DNA of 64,000 nucleotides from JAXGQE01 sp040766585 (lineage in GTDB: Bacteria > Bacillota > SLNR01): contig JAXGQE010000004.1 in the NCBI GenBank assembly GCA_040766585.1, positions 62,001 to 126,000 of the forward strand. Reading direction: 5' to 3'. Of the stretch, positions 1 through 8,470 are shown one piece after another. Made by a program: the position numbers and the translations under genes. The notes under the pieces were generated by a model. The model saw only the letters and a program-made list of their open reading frames with translations, had not been told where the DNA came from and did not search any database. Numbering within the stretch: the stretch's first letter is position 1; each line of letters opens with the position of its first letter.

Positions 1-101
1 TTGATTTCCAAGTGAAGCCGGTGTAGCATCTGCGGGACTTCAAAAGGATGCGGCTGTTCACTGTAGCATGGTTTAGACGGATTTTCTTCTCAGAATTATG
101 T

Positions 102-130
102 TTGACTTATTCTGCAAAATAGGGTATATT
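102..130 (+). promoter_or_regulatory. Promoter for tRNA-Pro/tRNA-Gly
   Basis: TTGACT (102-107) and TATATT (125-130) are separated by 17 bases, a near-consensus housekeeping promoter. The tRNA-Pro 5' end lies 24 bases downstream of the -10 box. Bases 1-101 contain no gene I can support. Confidence 0.75.
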
Positions 131-153
131 ATTAACTGTCTTTACGGATCATG

Positions 154-230
154 CGGGGCGTGGCTCAGTTTGGTAGAGCACTTGGCTTGGGACCAAGGGG
201 TCGGGGGTTCAAATCCCTCCGCTCCGACCA
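154..230 (+). tRNA. tRNA-Pro (anticodon TGG)
   Basis: A full cloverleaf can be drawn. The acceptor CGGGGCG pairs with CGCTCCG, the anticodon stem CTTGG/CCAAG encloses a loop with TGG, and CCA is encoded at 228-230. Confidence 0.96.
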
Positions 231-245
231 TCGGATTGAATGATT

Positions 246-319
246 GCGGGTGTAGCTCAATGGTAGAGCGGGAGCCTTCCAAGCTTCATACGAGGGTTCG
301 ATTCCCTTCACCCGCTCCA
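246..319 (+). tRNA. tRNA-Gly (anticodon TCC)
   Basis: The acceptor GCGGGTG pairs with CACCCGC, the anticodon loop CTTCCAA carries TCC, and CCA is encoded at 317-319. It lies 15 bases after tRNA-Pro, so the two are probably cotranscribed. Confidence 0.96.
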
Positions 320-414
320 GAAATGGATACTGTGGCGGCCGGTTTACTTTCAGGCGGCGCCACAGTTTGTTTTATCTCAAGATTTATCTGGGAGACGGGA
401 GTCGGATCGGTACG

Positions 415-900
415 ATGGACGGATGCTTGATTCGCAGCGCGAAAATGAATGAGGGGCCGAGGATCACGGCGGTGGCACTGCGCTCCAAAGCGCATTGGGG
501 ATACTCTCAGGATTTTTTGGATGCCTGTGTCCCTGATTTGACCATAGATGAAGCCTATATCCGGCTCAATCCGGTTTTTGTGGCCGAATGGCACAATAGA
601 ATCATTGGATTCTACAGCATTGTCCGGGAAAGCGATGGGGAGTATCTGGACAATATGTTTATTCTTCCCGAATACATGGGCAAGGGCTTGGGAAAAACAC
701 TGTGGGATCATGCCGTTATGGAATTTCTGAAGCGAAAGGTCCACACATTCAAGCTGGTGGCGGATCCATTTGCCTGCGGTTTCTATCAGAAAATGGGTGC
801 GGTGCAGATGAATGAAAAGGAGTCCTCCACATTTCCGGGGAGAAAACTGCCGGTAATGATCTATACTGTGGACAAAAAATATGAATTTTGCGAATCATAA
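415..900 (+). CDS. GNAT family N-acetyltransferase
   Basis: Predicted acetyl-CoA-dependent N-acetyltransferase of about 161 residues, the usual length of a single GNAT domain; the substrate is unknown. The central strands (IIGFYSIV, then DNMFILPEYMGKGLGK) carry the acetyl-CoA-binding R/Q-x-x-G-x-G-like loop, here YMGKGLG. The C-terminal part (ADPFACGFYQKMGA) has the FY-x-K-x-G signature of the last helix and strand. I chose the ATG at 415; a TTG at 367 would add 16 unconserved residues. It stands alone between two tRNA groups and may be read from the tRNA promoter. Confidence 0.8.
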   Translation: MDGCLIRSAKMNEGPRITAVALRSKAHWGYSQDFLDACVPDLTIDEAYIRLNPVFVAEWHNRIIGFYSIVRESDGEYLDNMFILPEYMGKGLGKTLWDHAVMEFLKRKVHTFKLVADPFACGFYQKMGAVQMNEKESSTFPGRKLPVMIYTVDKKYEFCES

Positions 901-947
901 ACGAGAGCCGATGCAGCGGCAGCAGGGGTTTTGGGGGAAGTCCTCTA

Positions 948-976
948 TTGACAAATTTCTGGAGATATGAGATACT
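948..976 (+). promoter_or_regulatory. Promoter of the six-tRNA cluster
   Basis: A perfect TTGACA (948-953), a 17-base spacer and GATACT (971-976). The first tRNA of the cluster starts 101 bases later, and no gene lies between. The 176-base stretch 901-1076 holds only this promoter and an untranslated leader. Confidence 0.75.
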
Positions 977-1076
977 AGGTCTCGCAAGAAATGAAGTATC
1001 AGCAGGGTTTGAAGAGCAACCTCTGAAGAGTACGATGGAAAGCACGAATGAAAACGCAACTGGATAGTATATTTGT

Positions 1077-1152
1077 GCGCCTGTAGCTCAGGGGATAGAG
1101 CAACGGACTTCTAATCCGTTGGCCGTAGGTTCGATTCCTACCAGGCGCGCCA
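1077..1152 (+). tRNA. tRNA-Arg (anticodon TCT)
   Basis: The acceptor GCGCCTG pairs with CAGGCGC, the anticodon loop CTTCTAA carries TCT, and CCA is encoded at 1150-1152. Confidence 0.96.
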
Positions 1153-1165
1153 AAACGAAGGATAT

Positions 1166-1243
1166 GGTGGGTGTAGCTCAGTTGGTTAGAGCACTGGACT
1201 GTGGCTCCAGGTGTCGGGGGTTCAAATCCCCTCACTCACCCCA
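1166..1243 (+). tRNA. tRNA-His (anticodon GTG)
   Basis: The acceptor GTGGGTG pairs with CACTCAC. The extra G at 1166 facing the discriminator C at 1240 is the tRNA-His identity pair. The loop CTGTGGC carries GTG and CCA is encoded. Confidence 0.96.
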
Positions 1244-1257
1244 TTTTTATAAAGTGT

Positions 1258-1334
1258 GCGCCCGTAGCTCAGCTGGATAGAGTGACAGACTTCGAATCTG
1301 GAGGTCGCAGGTTCGAGTCCTGCCGGGCGCGCCA
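1258..1334 (+). tRNA. tRNA-Arg (anticodon TCG)
   Basis: The acceptor GCGCCCG pairs with CGGGCGC, the loop CTTCGAA carries TCG, and CCA is encoded at 1332-1334. The first anticodon-stem pair is an A.G mismatch. TCG is less usual for Arg than an inosine-bearing ACG, but it reads CGA/CGG. Confidence 0.92.
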
Positions 1335-1344
1335 CTGTTTTCTT

Positions 1345-1418
1345 TGGGGCGTCGCCAAGAGGTAAGGCACGGGACTTTGGATCCTGCATCGTTGGTTCGA
1401 ATCCAGCCGCCCCAGCCA
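1345..1418 (+). tRNA. tRNA-Gln (anticodon TTG)
   Basis: The acceptor TGGGGCG pairs with CGCCCCA, with the U1-A72 pair typical of tRNA-Gln. The loop CTTTGGA carries TTG and CCA is encoded. Confidence 0.96.
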
Positions 1419-1452
1419 GAATATTCCTCTTTCAGTATATAGTTTGAGATTT

Positions 1453-1537
1453 GCGAGGGTGGCGGAATTGGCAGACGCGCTAGACTTAGGATCTAGTGCC
1501 CTAGGGCGTAAGGGTTCAACTCCCTTCCCTCGCACCA
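1453..1537 (+). tRNA. tRNA-Leu (anticodon TAG)
   Basis: An 85-nt class II tRNA with a long variable arm. The acceptor GCGAGGG pairs with CCCTCGC, the loop CTTAGGA carries TAG, and CCA is encoded at 1535-1537. Confidence 0.96.
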
Positions 1538-1545
1538 GAATGAAT

Positions 1546-1620
1546 GCGGAAGTAGCTCAGTGGTAGAGCATCGCCTTGCCAAGGCGAGGGTCGCGAGTTC
1601 GAATCTCGTCTTCCGCTCCA
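1546..1620 (+). tRNA. tRNA-Gly (anticodon GCC)
   Basis: The acceptor GCGGAAG pairs with CTTCCGC, the loop TTGCCAA carries GCC, and CCA is encoded at 1618-1620. It is the last tRNA of the cluster. Confidence 0.96.
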
Positions 1621-1624
1621 ACAG

Positions 1625-1657
1625 AAACCGACTGGTTCATATTGCCGGTTTTTTTTT
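1625..1657 (+). terminator. Terminator after tRNA cluster
   Basis: The short stem AACCG (1626-1630) / CGGTT (1646-1650) is followed directly by nine Ts. The stem is weak but the position is right. Confidence 0.55.
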
Positions 1658-1729
1658 GCTGTTTTGTCTGTCTGCAGCTTACCGTGATGGGATCACTCTT
1701 GGCGGTACACCCATCTTGCTGGTGGCTGG

Positions 1730-1758
1730 TTGCCTGAGACTGTGGTGCATGATATAAT
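1730..1758 (+). promoter_or_regulatory. Promoter of tig-clpP-clpX
   Basis: TTGCCT (1730-1735), a 17-base spacer and a perfect TATAAT (1753-1758), 74 bases before the tig start. No CtsR-like heptad repeat or CIRCE element is seen, so control looks housekeeping. Confidence 0.7.
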
Positions 1759-1831
1759 AAATAGATATGAAGCTGGATCACCTATAGAAGATGGATTCAT
1801 ATACAGATACGGAAGTCTAAGGAGGAGAAAA

Positions 1832-3145
1832 ATGAAAACAAAGGTAGAAAAATTGGAAAAGAACCAGCTGAAACTGGAGATTACAGTGGAAGCAGACGAA
1901 ATGAAAGAAGCCATGGAACAGGCGGCTCGTGCCCTGGGTCAGAAAGTGAAAGTACCCGGTTTCAGAAAAGGCAAAGTGCCCCGGACCGTGATTGAAGCTC
2001 GATTTGGCAAAGGAGCAATTTTGGAGGAGGCTCTGGACAAAGTGCTTCCGGAGACCTATGAAAAAGCGTTGGATGAGCACGATATCAATCCCATTGATAA
2101 ACCGGTCATCAATATTGTAGAAGCTGACCCGGAAAAACCGTTTGTGTATGAAGCAACGGTACAGTTAAGGCCGGAGGCAGAACTGGGCCAATATAAAGAA
2201 GTAGAAGCGGAAAAGGAAGAATACACCGTAGAGGATAAGGATGTTTCCTCGGCTTTGGATCGCCTGAGGGAAAGACACTCGACGATGGTCAATGTGGAAG
2301 GACGACCGGTGGAAAATGGGGACCATGTGATTATTGATTTCAAAGGATTTTTGGGAGAGGAAGCATTTGAAGGAGGCAGTGCGGAAGGCTACAGCCTTGA
2401 AGTGGGTTCCGGATCCTTCATTCCCGGTTTTGAAGAGCAGCTGGTAGGAGCCCAACCCAAAGAAGAACGAGATGTTCAGGTAGTTTTCCCAGAAGATTAT
2501 CATGCGGACCATTTGGCCGGTAAAGAAGTTGTCTTTAAAGTGACGGTTCACGAAATTAAGCAAAAGAAACTGCCTGAACTGGATGATGAATTTGCCAAGA
2601 CATCCGGCGAATTCGACACACTGCAGGATTTGAAAGAAGACTTGAAGAACAATTTAATCAAAACGGCTGAAGACACCATCCAGAGAAACTTTGAAAATGC
2701 TGTGTTAACCAAAGTGGTGGAAGACGCCAAAGTGGATATTCCGGAAGTCATGATCGAAAAAAGAATTGACCGGATGGTCGACCAGATGGCGGAGGACTTG
2801 AAAAGACAGGGTCTTTCAATGGACGATTATCAGAAGTATCTCAGCAAAACCACTGAAGAGATGCGAAGTGACATGAAGCCGGCGGCTGAGCGTGAACTGA
2901 AAACAGAGCTGGTGCTGGAAGCGGTTGTGAAAGTAGAAGGGATCGAAGCGACAGGTGAAGATGTGGATGCAGAGATCGAAAAAATAGCTGAAGTATATTC
3001 CCAGGATAAAGAAACGGTGAAAAAGGCATTTGAGTCTCAGGGAACCATTCCTGTCATTGAAGAAAATATCCGCCTGCGCAAGGCCATTGAGTTTTTGACA
3101 AGCAATGCTAAGCCGGTTATGGTCAAAGCGGATGCCGAGAAGTAA
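1832..3145 (+). CDS. tig: Trigger factor
   Basis: Ribosome-bound chaperone and peptidyl-prolyl isomerase that receives nascent chains at the exit tunnel. The 437-residue protein has the normal length. The N-terminal ribosome-binding domain holds the signature GFRKGKVPR (about residues 43-51). The central FKBP-type PPIase domain follows (DFKGFLGEEAFEGG and the GSFIPGFEEQLVG region, about 165-235), then the helical C-terminal domain. The ATG at 1832 is preceded by AAGGAGGAG; an upstream in-frame extension to 1730 lacks such a site. clpP follows after 44 bases, the standard tig-clpP-clpX order of Firmicutes. Confidence 0.97.
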   Translation: MKTKVEKLEKNQLKLEITVEADEMKEAMEQAARALGQKVKVPGFRKGKVPRTVIEARFGKGAILEEALDKVLPETYEKALDEHDINPIDKPVINIVEADPEKPFVYEATVQLRPEAELGQYKEVEAEKEEYTVEDKDVSSALDRLRERHSTMVNVEGRPVENGDHVIIDFKGFLGEEAFEGGSAEGYSLEVGSGSFIPGFEEQLVGAQPKEERDVQVVFPEDYHADHLAGKEVVFKVTVHEIKQKKLPELDDEFAKTSGEFDTLQDLKEDLKNNLIKTAEDTIQRNFENAVLTKVVEDAKVDIPEVMIEKRIDRMVDQMAEDLKRQGLSMDDYQKYLSKTTEEMRSDMKPAAERELKTELVLEAVVKVEGIEATGEDVDAEIEKIAEVYSQDKETVKKAFESQGTIPVIEENIRLRKAIEFLTSNAKPVMVKADAEK

Positions 3146-3189
3146 GAACGAACCATTGAGATTGAACAATCACGAGTGAGGTGAATGGA

Positions 3190-3786
3190 ATGAATTTAGT
3201 GCCGATAGTGGTGGAACAAACACAAAGAGGCGAAAGGGCCTATGATATTTATTCACGACTGCTGCGAGAAAGAATTTTGTTTATTGGCAGTCCCATTGAT
3301 GACAATGTGGCCAGTCTGGTGATTGCTCAGCTTTTGTTCCTTGAAAGCGAAGATCCTGAAAAAGACATCAGTATCTATATCAATTCACCGGGAGGACTGG
3401 TCCATTCGGGACTGGCCATATACGATACGATTCAATATATCCGACCATCCGTATCCACCTTGTGCGTTGGGCTGGCTGCCAGTATGGCTGCAGTTTTGCT
3501 GGCCGCCGGATCGAAAGGAAAACGCTTTGCCCTGCCGCACAGCCGGGTCATGATTCATCAACCCATTGGCGGGATTCAGGGGCAGGCAGCGGATATTGAG
3601 ATCCATGCCAAAGAAATCCTGAAAACCAGGGAACGACTCAATGAGATCCTGGCCAATCATACCGGACAGCCGCTGGATCAGATCAAACGTGATACAGATC
3701 GGGACTTTTTCATGTCAGCTGCTGAGGCGAAAGAGTATGGGATTATCGACGAGGTCTTTTTACCGAGGAAGGATGCAGTAAAGTAG
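3190..3786 (+). CDS. clpP: ATP-dependent Clp protease proteolytic subunit
   Basis: Tetradecameric serine peptidase that degrades proteins unfolded by ClpX. The protein is 198 residues, typical for ClpP. The catalytic triad is visible as Ser98 in GLAASMAA, His123 in MIHQP and Asp172 in DTDRDFF. The usual Q in the G-Q-A-A-S-M motif is L here. I chose the ATG at 3190, which lies 7 bases after GAGGTG; an in-frame GTG at 3181 overlaps that ribosome binding site. clpX begins 21 bases downstream, so both subunits should be co-translated. Confidence 0.97.
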   Translation: MNLVPIVVEQTQRGERAYDIYSRLLRERILFIGSPIDDNVASLVIAQLLFLESEDPEKDISIYINSPGGLVHSGLAIYDTIQYIRPSVSTLCVGLAASMAAVLLAAGSKGKRFALPHSRVMIHQPIGGIQGQAADIEIHAKEILKTRERLNEILANHTGQPLDQIKRDTDRDFFMSAAEAKEYGIIDEVFLPRKDAVK

Positions 3787-3807
3787 TGCCACAACGAGGT
3801 GATTGGA

Positions 3808-5076
3808 ATGTATAAGTTTGACGAAGAAAAGAGTCAGCTGAAATGCTCATTTTGTGGCAAAAGCCAGGATCAGGTCAAGAAACTGGTGGCCGGTCCCAAT
3901 GTGTACATTTGCGACGAATGTATTGAACTGTGCAATGAGATCATCGATGAAGAACTGCACGATGAGATGGATTTTGATATGGAAGAGGTTCCCAAACCGG
4001 CTGAGATCAAGGAAGTTTTGGATCAGTATGTAATCGGGCAAGAGCGGGCAAAAAGGACACTGGCTGTGGCTGTATACAACCATTATAAAAGGATCAATCT
4101 GGATACCCGGATTGATGATGTTGAGCTGCAGAAAAGCAATATTATCATGATGGGACCCACCGGTTCGGGAAAGACCCTGCTGGCGCAGACCTTGGCCCGA
4201 ATTCTCAATGTACCTTTTGCGATTGCCGATGCGACATCATTGACCGAAGCGGGATATGTGGGGGAAGATGTGGAGAACATTCTCCTGAAGCTGATTCAGG
4301 CTGCCGATTATGACATCGAACGAGCTGAAAAGGGCATCATATATATTGATGAAATTGATAAGATTGCCCGAAAATCAGAAAATCCGTCCATAACCCGGGA
4401 TGTATCGGGGGAAGGTGTACAGCAGGCTTTGCTGAAAATCCTGGAAGGAACTGTGGCATCTGTTCCGCCTCAGGGCGGGAGAAAGCATCCTCACCAGGAA
4501 TTCATCCAGATTGACACCACCAATATCCTGTTTATCTGTGGTGGAGCGTTCGAGGGGATCAATAAAATGATCCAGTCTCGAATTGGGCGAAAAGGCATGG
4601 GTTTTGGTGCTGAAATCAAAGATCAGGACAAGAAAGAGAAAAACGATATCCTGAAATTTGTGCTCCCCGAGGATCTCCTTCACTTCGGGCTGATTCCAGA
4701 ATTTGTGGGTCGAGTCCCCATTATCGTTACACTGGATGCTCTGGATGAAGAGGCATTGATCCGCATCCTGACCGAGCCGCGCAATGCGTTGGTGAAGCAG
4801 TACAAGAAAATATTCGAGCTGGAAGGGGTCGACCTGGAATTCCTGGATGATACCCTGAAAGAAATTGCCAAAGAGGCCATGAAGAGAAAAACCGGAGCCC
4901 GAGGGCTGAGAGCCATCATGGAAGATGCTATGCTGGACATCATGTTCGACATGCCGTCCCGGGAAGATATATCCCGGTGTGTAGTCAACAAAGAAGTGAT
5001 TACCAAAAAGCAGGAGCCTCTTCTCATTACGGCCGAGAAAAAGAAGAAGAAGCGAAAGAAGGAAGAAACAGCATGA
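3808..5076 (+). CDS. clpX: ATP-dependent Clp protease ATP-binding subunit ClpX
   Basis: AAA+ unfoldase that selects substrates and feeds ClpP. The 422-residue protein starts with a C4 zinc-binding domain (CSFCGKS and CDECIELC). It is followed by Walker A GPTGSGKT (about residue 116), Walker B IIYIDEIDK and the pore/sensor region. The ClpP-docking loop, usually IGF, reads MGF here (KGMGFGAE). The C-terminus is a lysine-rich tail (KKKKKRKKEE). The ATG at 3808 has GAGGTG six bases upstream. A strong terminator overlaps the stop codon. Confidence 0.97.
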   Translation: MYKFDEEKSQLKCSFCGKSQDQVKKLVAGPNVYICDECIELCNEIIDEELHDEMDFDMEEVPKPAEIKEVLDQYVIGQERAKRTLAVAVYNHYKRINLDTRIDDVELQKSNIIMMGPTGSGKTLLAQTLARILNVPFAIADATSLTEAGYVGEDVENILLKLIQAADYDIERAEKGIIYIDEIDKIARKSENPSITRDVSGEGVQQALLKILEGTVASVPPQGGRKHPHQEFIQIDTTNILFICGGAFEGINKMIQSRIGRKGMGFGAEIKDQDKKEKNDILKFVLPEDLLHFGLIPEFVGRVPIIVTLDALDEEALIRILTEPRNALVKQYKKIFELEGVDLEFLDDTLKEIAKEAMKRKTGARGLRAIMEDAMLDIMFDMPSREDISRCVVNKEVITKKQEPLLITAEKKKKKRKKEETA

Positions 5077-5102
5077 CACGGTCCTTGACCGTGTCTTTTT
5101 TT
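5075..5102 (+). terminator. Terminator after clpX
   Basis: The perfect 7-bp stem GACACGG/CCGTGTC (5075-5081/5089-5095) is followed by eight Ts. It separates tig-clpP-clpX from lon. Confidence 0.9.
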
Positions 5103-5182
5103 GGGTAGGAACTTGCACTAAAAGGAATTGATCTATGCAAAAAGAATTACTACTGTAAGAATCCGATATGGAGGTGGACTGT

Positions 5183-7537
5183 ATGGCCAGAAAGAAGGAT
5201 GAAGTGAGAACGATGCATGAACTGCCACTGCTGCCGCTGAGAGGAGTATTGGTGTTTCCATATATGGTAATCCATCTGGATGTAGGAAGAGATAAATCCA
5301 TCCATGCTCTGGAAGATGCAATGCTTAACGAGCGCAGGATCCTGCTGGTATCCCAAAAGGATGCTGCCACCGATCAACCGGAGCAGGAAGATCTGTACTC
5401 CGTAGGAACCATTGCTGAAGTGAAGCAGCTCATCCGTATTCCCGGGGGAGCCATCAAAGTACTGGTGGAAGGAATGGTGCGCGGGCGAATCGAGGAGTTT
5501 GTGGAGAACAAGGAGCACTTTCGGGTGCAGGTTGAAGAAATGAAAGATGTGGAGGAACCGTCTGCCAAAACCACAGCACTGATGCGCAGCGTCATGGTCC
5601 AGTTTGAGCAGTATTCCAAGTTAAGCAAAAAAGTAGCGCCTGAAACACTGATTACCACAGCGGATATCGAAGAAGGCGGTCAGCTGGCGGATATCGTGGC
5701 ATCGCATTTGAATCTAAAGCTGGATGAGAAGCAGGTCCTGCTGGAGACATTCTCAGTAAAAGAACGCCTGGAGAAAATCCTGCAGATTGTAACACAAGAG
5801 AATGAAATCCTGGATCTGGAGCGCAAATTGAATATTCGAGTGCGCAGGCAGATGGAAAAAACCCAGAAAGAGTATTACTTGAGAGAGCAGTTAAAGGCCA
5901 TCCAGAAGGAGTTGGGTGAGCGGGACGAAAAGCAAGCCGAAACTGACGAACTGAGAGAAAAACTGATCCAGATGGATCTACCCGATGACATCCATGACAA
6001 AATTGAAAAAGAGATTGAGCGAATGGATAAGATGCCTCCCATGGCGGCAGAAGCTGTAGTGGTCAGGACTTATCTGGATTGGGTCATGAGCCTGCCTTGG
6101 ACAACCATGACTGAAGATCGGCTGGATATTGATTTCGCGCAAAAAATACTGGATGAGGATCATTACGGTCTGGAGAAAGTGAAAGAAAGAATTTTGGAAT
6201 TTTTGGCGGTTCGTTCACTGGCTGAAAAAATGAAAGGACCCATTCTCTGTCTGGTAGGACCCCCTGGAGTGGGCAAAACCAGCTTGGCGAAATCGGTAGC
6301 CCGGGCACTGGAACGTAAATTCGTACGAATCTCTCTGGGTGGAGTTCGGGATGAAGCAGAGATCCGCGGTCATCGAAGGACCTATATCGGTGCCATGCCC
6401 GGACGGATTATTCAGGGCATGAAGCAGGCGGGTTCCAAGAATCCTGTGTTTTTAATGGACGAAATTGATAAAATGAGCACTGATTTCCGGGGAGATCCTG
6501 CTTCTGCATTGCTGGAAGTGCTGGATCCGGAGCAAAACAATACATTTAGCGACCATTATATCGAGATTCCCTTTGATCTTTCCAAAGTTATGTTTATTAC
6601 AACTGCCAATGCGCAGCACAATATACCGAGGCCGCTTCTGGATCGGATGGAAGTTATTTATATCAGCGGATATACAGAACTGGAAAAAATGAATATCGGG
6701 AAGAAGTATCTGCTTCCGAAACAGTTGAAAGAACATGGACTTAAAGAAAACCAGGTCGGCATGGATGAAGACGTCCTATTCCGAATAATTCGTGAATACA
6801 CCCGGGAGGCGGGCGTCCGAAACCTGGAAAGGGAGCTGGCCACGATCTGCCGCAAAGCCGCCCGGAGGATTGTTCAGAATAAACAGAGCCGGGTGAAGGT
6901 GACCGAGAAGAACCTGAGAAACTACCTGGGGATTCCCCGCTACCGCTACGGGATTGCGGAAAAAGAACTGGAGGCCGGTGTGGCTACCGGTGTGGCCTGG
7001 ACGGAAACCGGAGGAGACATACTGTCCATTGAAGTATCCCTGATGAAAGGCAAGGGACATTTGATGCTGACCGGGAAACTGGGCGATGTCATGAAAGAGT
7101 CCGCTCAGGCTGGATTCAGCTATATACGGGCCAAGGCGGGCATGCTGCAGATTCCGGATGACTTGTTTGAGAAGAATGACATCCATATCCATATTCCTGA
7201 GGGAGCTATTCCCAAAGACGGTCCTTCCGCGGGGATTACCATGGCCACTGCCATGGTGTCTGCCATGACAAATCGACCGGTGCGTAACGATGTGGCCATG
7301 ACCGGTGAAATTACCTTGAGAGGAAGAGTTCTTCCGGTCGGCGGTATTAAAGAGAAAGTACTGGCCGCCCATCGAGGGGGAATCAAAGTCATGATTTTGC
7401 CCGCAGAAAACCGTAAGGATATGGAAGAGATTCCGCAGAGCGTACAAAAGAAGCTGCAATTCCATTTAGTGGATCATATGGACGAAGTCCTGGAAATTGC
7501 TCTGACATCAACGGGAGGGAACCATGAAAATCACTGA
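5183..7537 (+). CDS. lon: Lon protease (endopeptidase La)
   Basis: Single-chain ATP-dependent protease of 784 residues, the usual length of bacterial LonA. It has the N-terminal substrate-binding domain (LPLLPLRGVLVFPYMV at the start), a coiled-coil linker and an AAA+ module with GPPGVGKT (about 359-366) and FLMDEIDK. The C-terminal peptidase carries Ser682 in DGPSAG and Lys725 in GIKEK, the catalytic dyad. The ATG at 5183 follows GGAGGTG. Its 3' end overlaps engB by 14 bases, the common lon-engB arrangement. Confidence 0.97.
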   Translation: MARKKDEVRTMHELPLLPLRGVLVFPYMVIHLDVGRDKSIHALEDAMLNERRILLVSQKDAATDQPEQEDLYSVGTIAEVKQLIRIPGGAIKVLVEGMVRGRIEEFVENKEHFRVQVEEMKDVEEPSAKTTALMRSVMVQFEQYSKLSKKVAPETLITTADIEEGGQLADIVASHLNLKLDEKQVLLETFSVKERLEKILQIVTQENEILDLERKLNIRVRRQMEKTQKEYYLREQLKAIQKELGERDEKQAETDELREKLIQMDLPDDIHDKIEKEIERMDKMPPMAAEAVVVRTYLDWVMSLPWTTMTEDRLDIDFAQKILDEDHYGLEKVKERILEFLAVRSLAEKMKGPILCLVGPPGVGKTSLAKSVARALERKFVRISLGGVRDEAEIRGHRRTYIGAMPGRIIQGMKQAGSKNPVFLMDEIDKMSTDFRGDPASALLEVLDPEQNNTFSDHYIEIPFDLSKVMFITTANAQHNIPRPLLDRMEVIYISGYTELEKMNIGKKYLLPKQLKEHGLKENQVGMDEDVLFRIIREYTREAGVRNLERELATICRKAARRIVQNKQSRVKVTEKNLRNYLGIPRYRYGIAEKELEAGVATGVAWTETGGDILSIEVSLMKGKGHLMLTGKLGDVMKESAQAGFSYIRAKAGMLQIPDDLFEKNDIHIHIPEGAIPKDGPSAGITMATAMVSAMTNRPVRNDVAMTGEITLRGRVLPVGGIKEKVLAAHRGGIKVMILPAENRKDMEEIPQSVQKKLQFHLVDHMDEVLEIALTSTGGNHENH

Positions 7538-8162
7538 TGCCCAGTTTGTCATGGGCGCTATGAGCATGGCTCAGCTGCCCAAAGATGGAAAACCTGAAAT
7601 TGCCATGGTGGGTCGATCCAATGTGGGTAAATCGTCGCTGATCAATACCCTGCTGGGCCGGAAAAACCTGGCCAGAACCAGCAACCAGCCAGGTAAAACC
7701 CGCCAGCTGAACTATTACCGGATCAACGATCTTTTCTACTTCGTGGATCTTCCCGGGTATGGATATGCCAAGGTTTCCAAAAGCGAGCAGGAAAAGTGGG
7801 GGAAACTCATTGAGGGCTATCTGCTGAACCGGGAAGAACTGCTGATGGTGATTCAGCTCATTGATGTCAGACATCCCCCTGCTGAAAGCGATATCCACAT
7901 GTACCAGTGGCTGGCCGGTAAAGGGTTTGAGCCCGTTATCATTGGAACCAAAGCCGATAAGATTGCCCGCGGGCAGTGGCAGAAACACCTGTCAATGATC
8001 CGCAAAAACATGGGTGTTTTAGCCCACCATCCGGTACTTCTGTTTTCTGCAGAATCCAAATACGGATGCGAGAATGTCTGGAGCATGATCACGGATCGTT
8101 TGAGTGAAGCCGGTTTTTTGGAGGAAAATCCTCTGCTTGAGGAAGATTCCACCCCCCGATGA
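7524..8162 (+). CDS. engB: Ribosome biogenesis GTP-binding protein EngB (YsxC/YihA)
   Basis: Essential GTPase acting in late 50S assembly. The 212-residue protein is of normal size. G1 is GRSNVGKSS, the switch region GKTRQLNYY is followed by G3 DLPGYG, and G4 is TKADK. The start overlaps the lon 3' end by 14 bases, and GGGAGG inside lon serves as the ribosome binding site, implying translational coupling. Confidence 0.95.
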   Translation: MKITDAQFVMGAMSMAQLPKDGKPEIAMVGRSNVGKSSLINTLLGRKNLARTSNQPGKTRQLNYYRINDLFYFVDLPGYGYAKVSKSEQEKWGKLIEGYLLNREELLMVIQLIDVRHPPAESDIHMYQWLAGKGFEPVIIGTKADKIARGQWQKHLSMIRKNMGVLAHHPVLLFSAESKYGCENVWSMITDRLSEAGFLEENPLLEEDSTPR

Positions 8163-8167
8163 GAATC

Positions 8168-8196
8168 TTGACAGTGAAGCCGTGAATGGATAAAAT
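8168..8196 (+). promoter_or_regulatory. Promoter of the T-box-valS unit
   Basis: A perfect TTGACA (8168-8173), a 17-base spacer and TAAAAT (8191-8196), ending about 30 bases before the T-box Stem I. Confidence 0.8.
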
Positions 8197-8226
8197 ATGT
8201 ATATATTTCATATACCCCAACAGCTT

Positions 8227-8450
8227 TGAAGGGAAAGAGTACACTGTTTGCCCTGCAGAGAGAGGGATACCCGGCTGAAATATCCCTCAGCGGTTCGCAG
8301 TGGAATGTCATCCCGGAGCTTTTCCGGTGAGATCATGTAGCCGGAAACGGAGAAGTCCGTTATAACGAGAGTGTTCCGATCAATTCGGAAAACGAAGGTG
8401 GTACCGCGGAAAGCCCCATTCCGTCCTTTGACGGTTTGGGGTTATTTTAT
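8227..8450 (+). promoter_or_regulatory. T-box riboswitch (valine tRNA-sensing leader)
   Basis: The leader senses uncharged tRNA-Val and controls read-through into valS. The Stem I base GGGAAAG (8231-8237) pairs with CTTTTCC (8319-8325), and the AGAGAG purine motif sits near 8257. The best specifier candidate is GTC at 8307-8309, a valine codon. The T-box core AAGGTGGTACCGCG occupies 8395-8408; its TGGT can pair with the ACCA end of tRNA-Val. A terminator hairpin follows (8414-8425/8430-8441 with two mismatches), then a T-rich run. Confidence 0.92.
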
Positions 8451-8470
8451 TCCTGAAAGGAGTTTTTCAG

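Noticed and set aside
286..744. A 152-codon minus-strand frame covering tRNA-Gly and the GNAT gene
   Set aside because: It overlaps a tRNA and a credible plus-strand gene and has no supporting start site.
1077..1620. tRNA cluster as part of an rRNA operon
   Set aside because: No 16S, 23S or 5S sequence is present nearby. The cluster has its own promoter and terminator.
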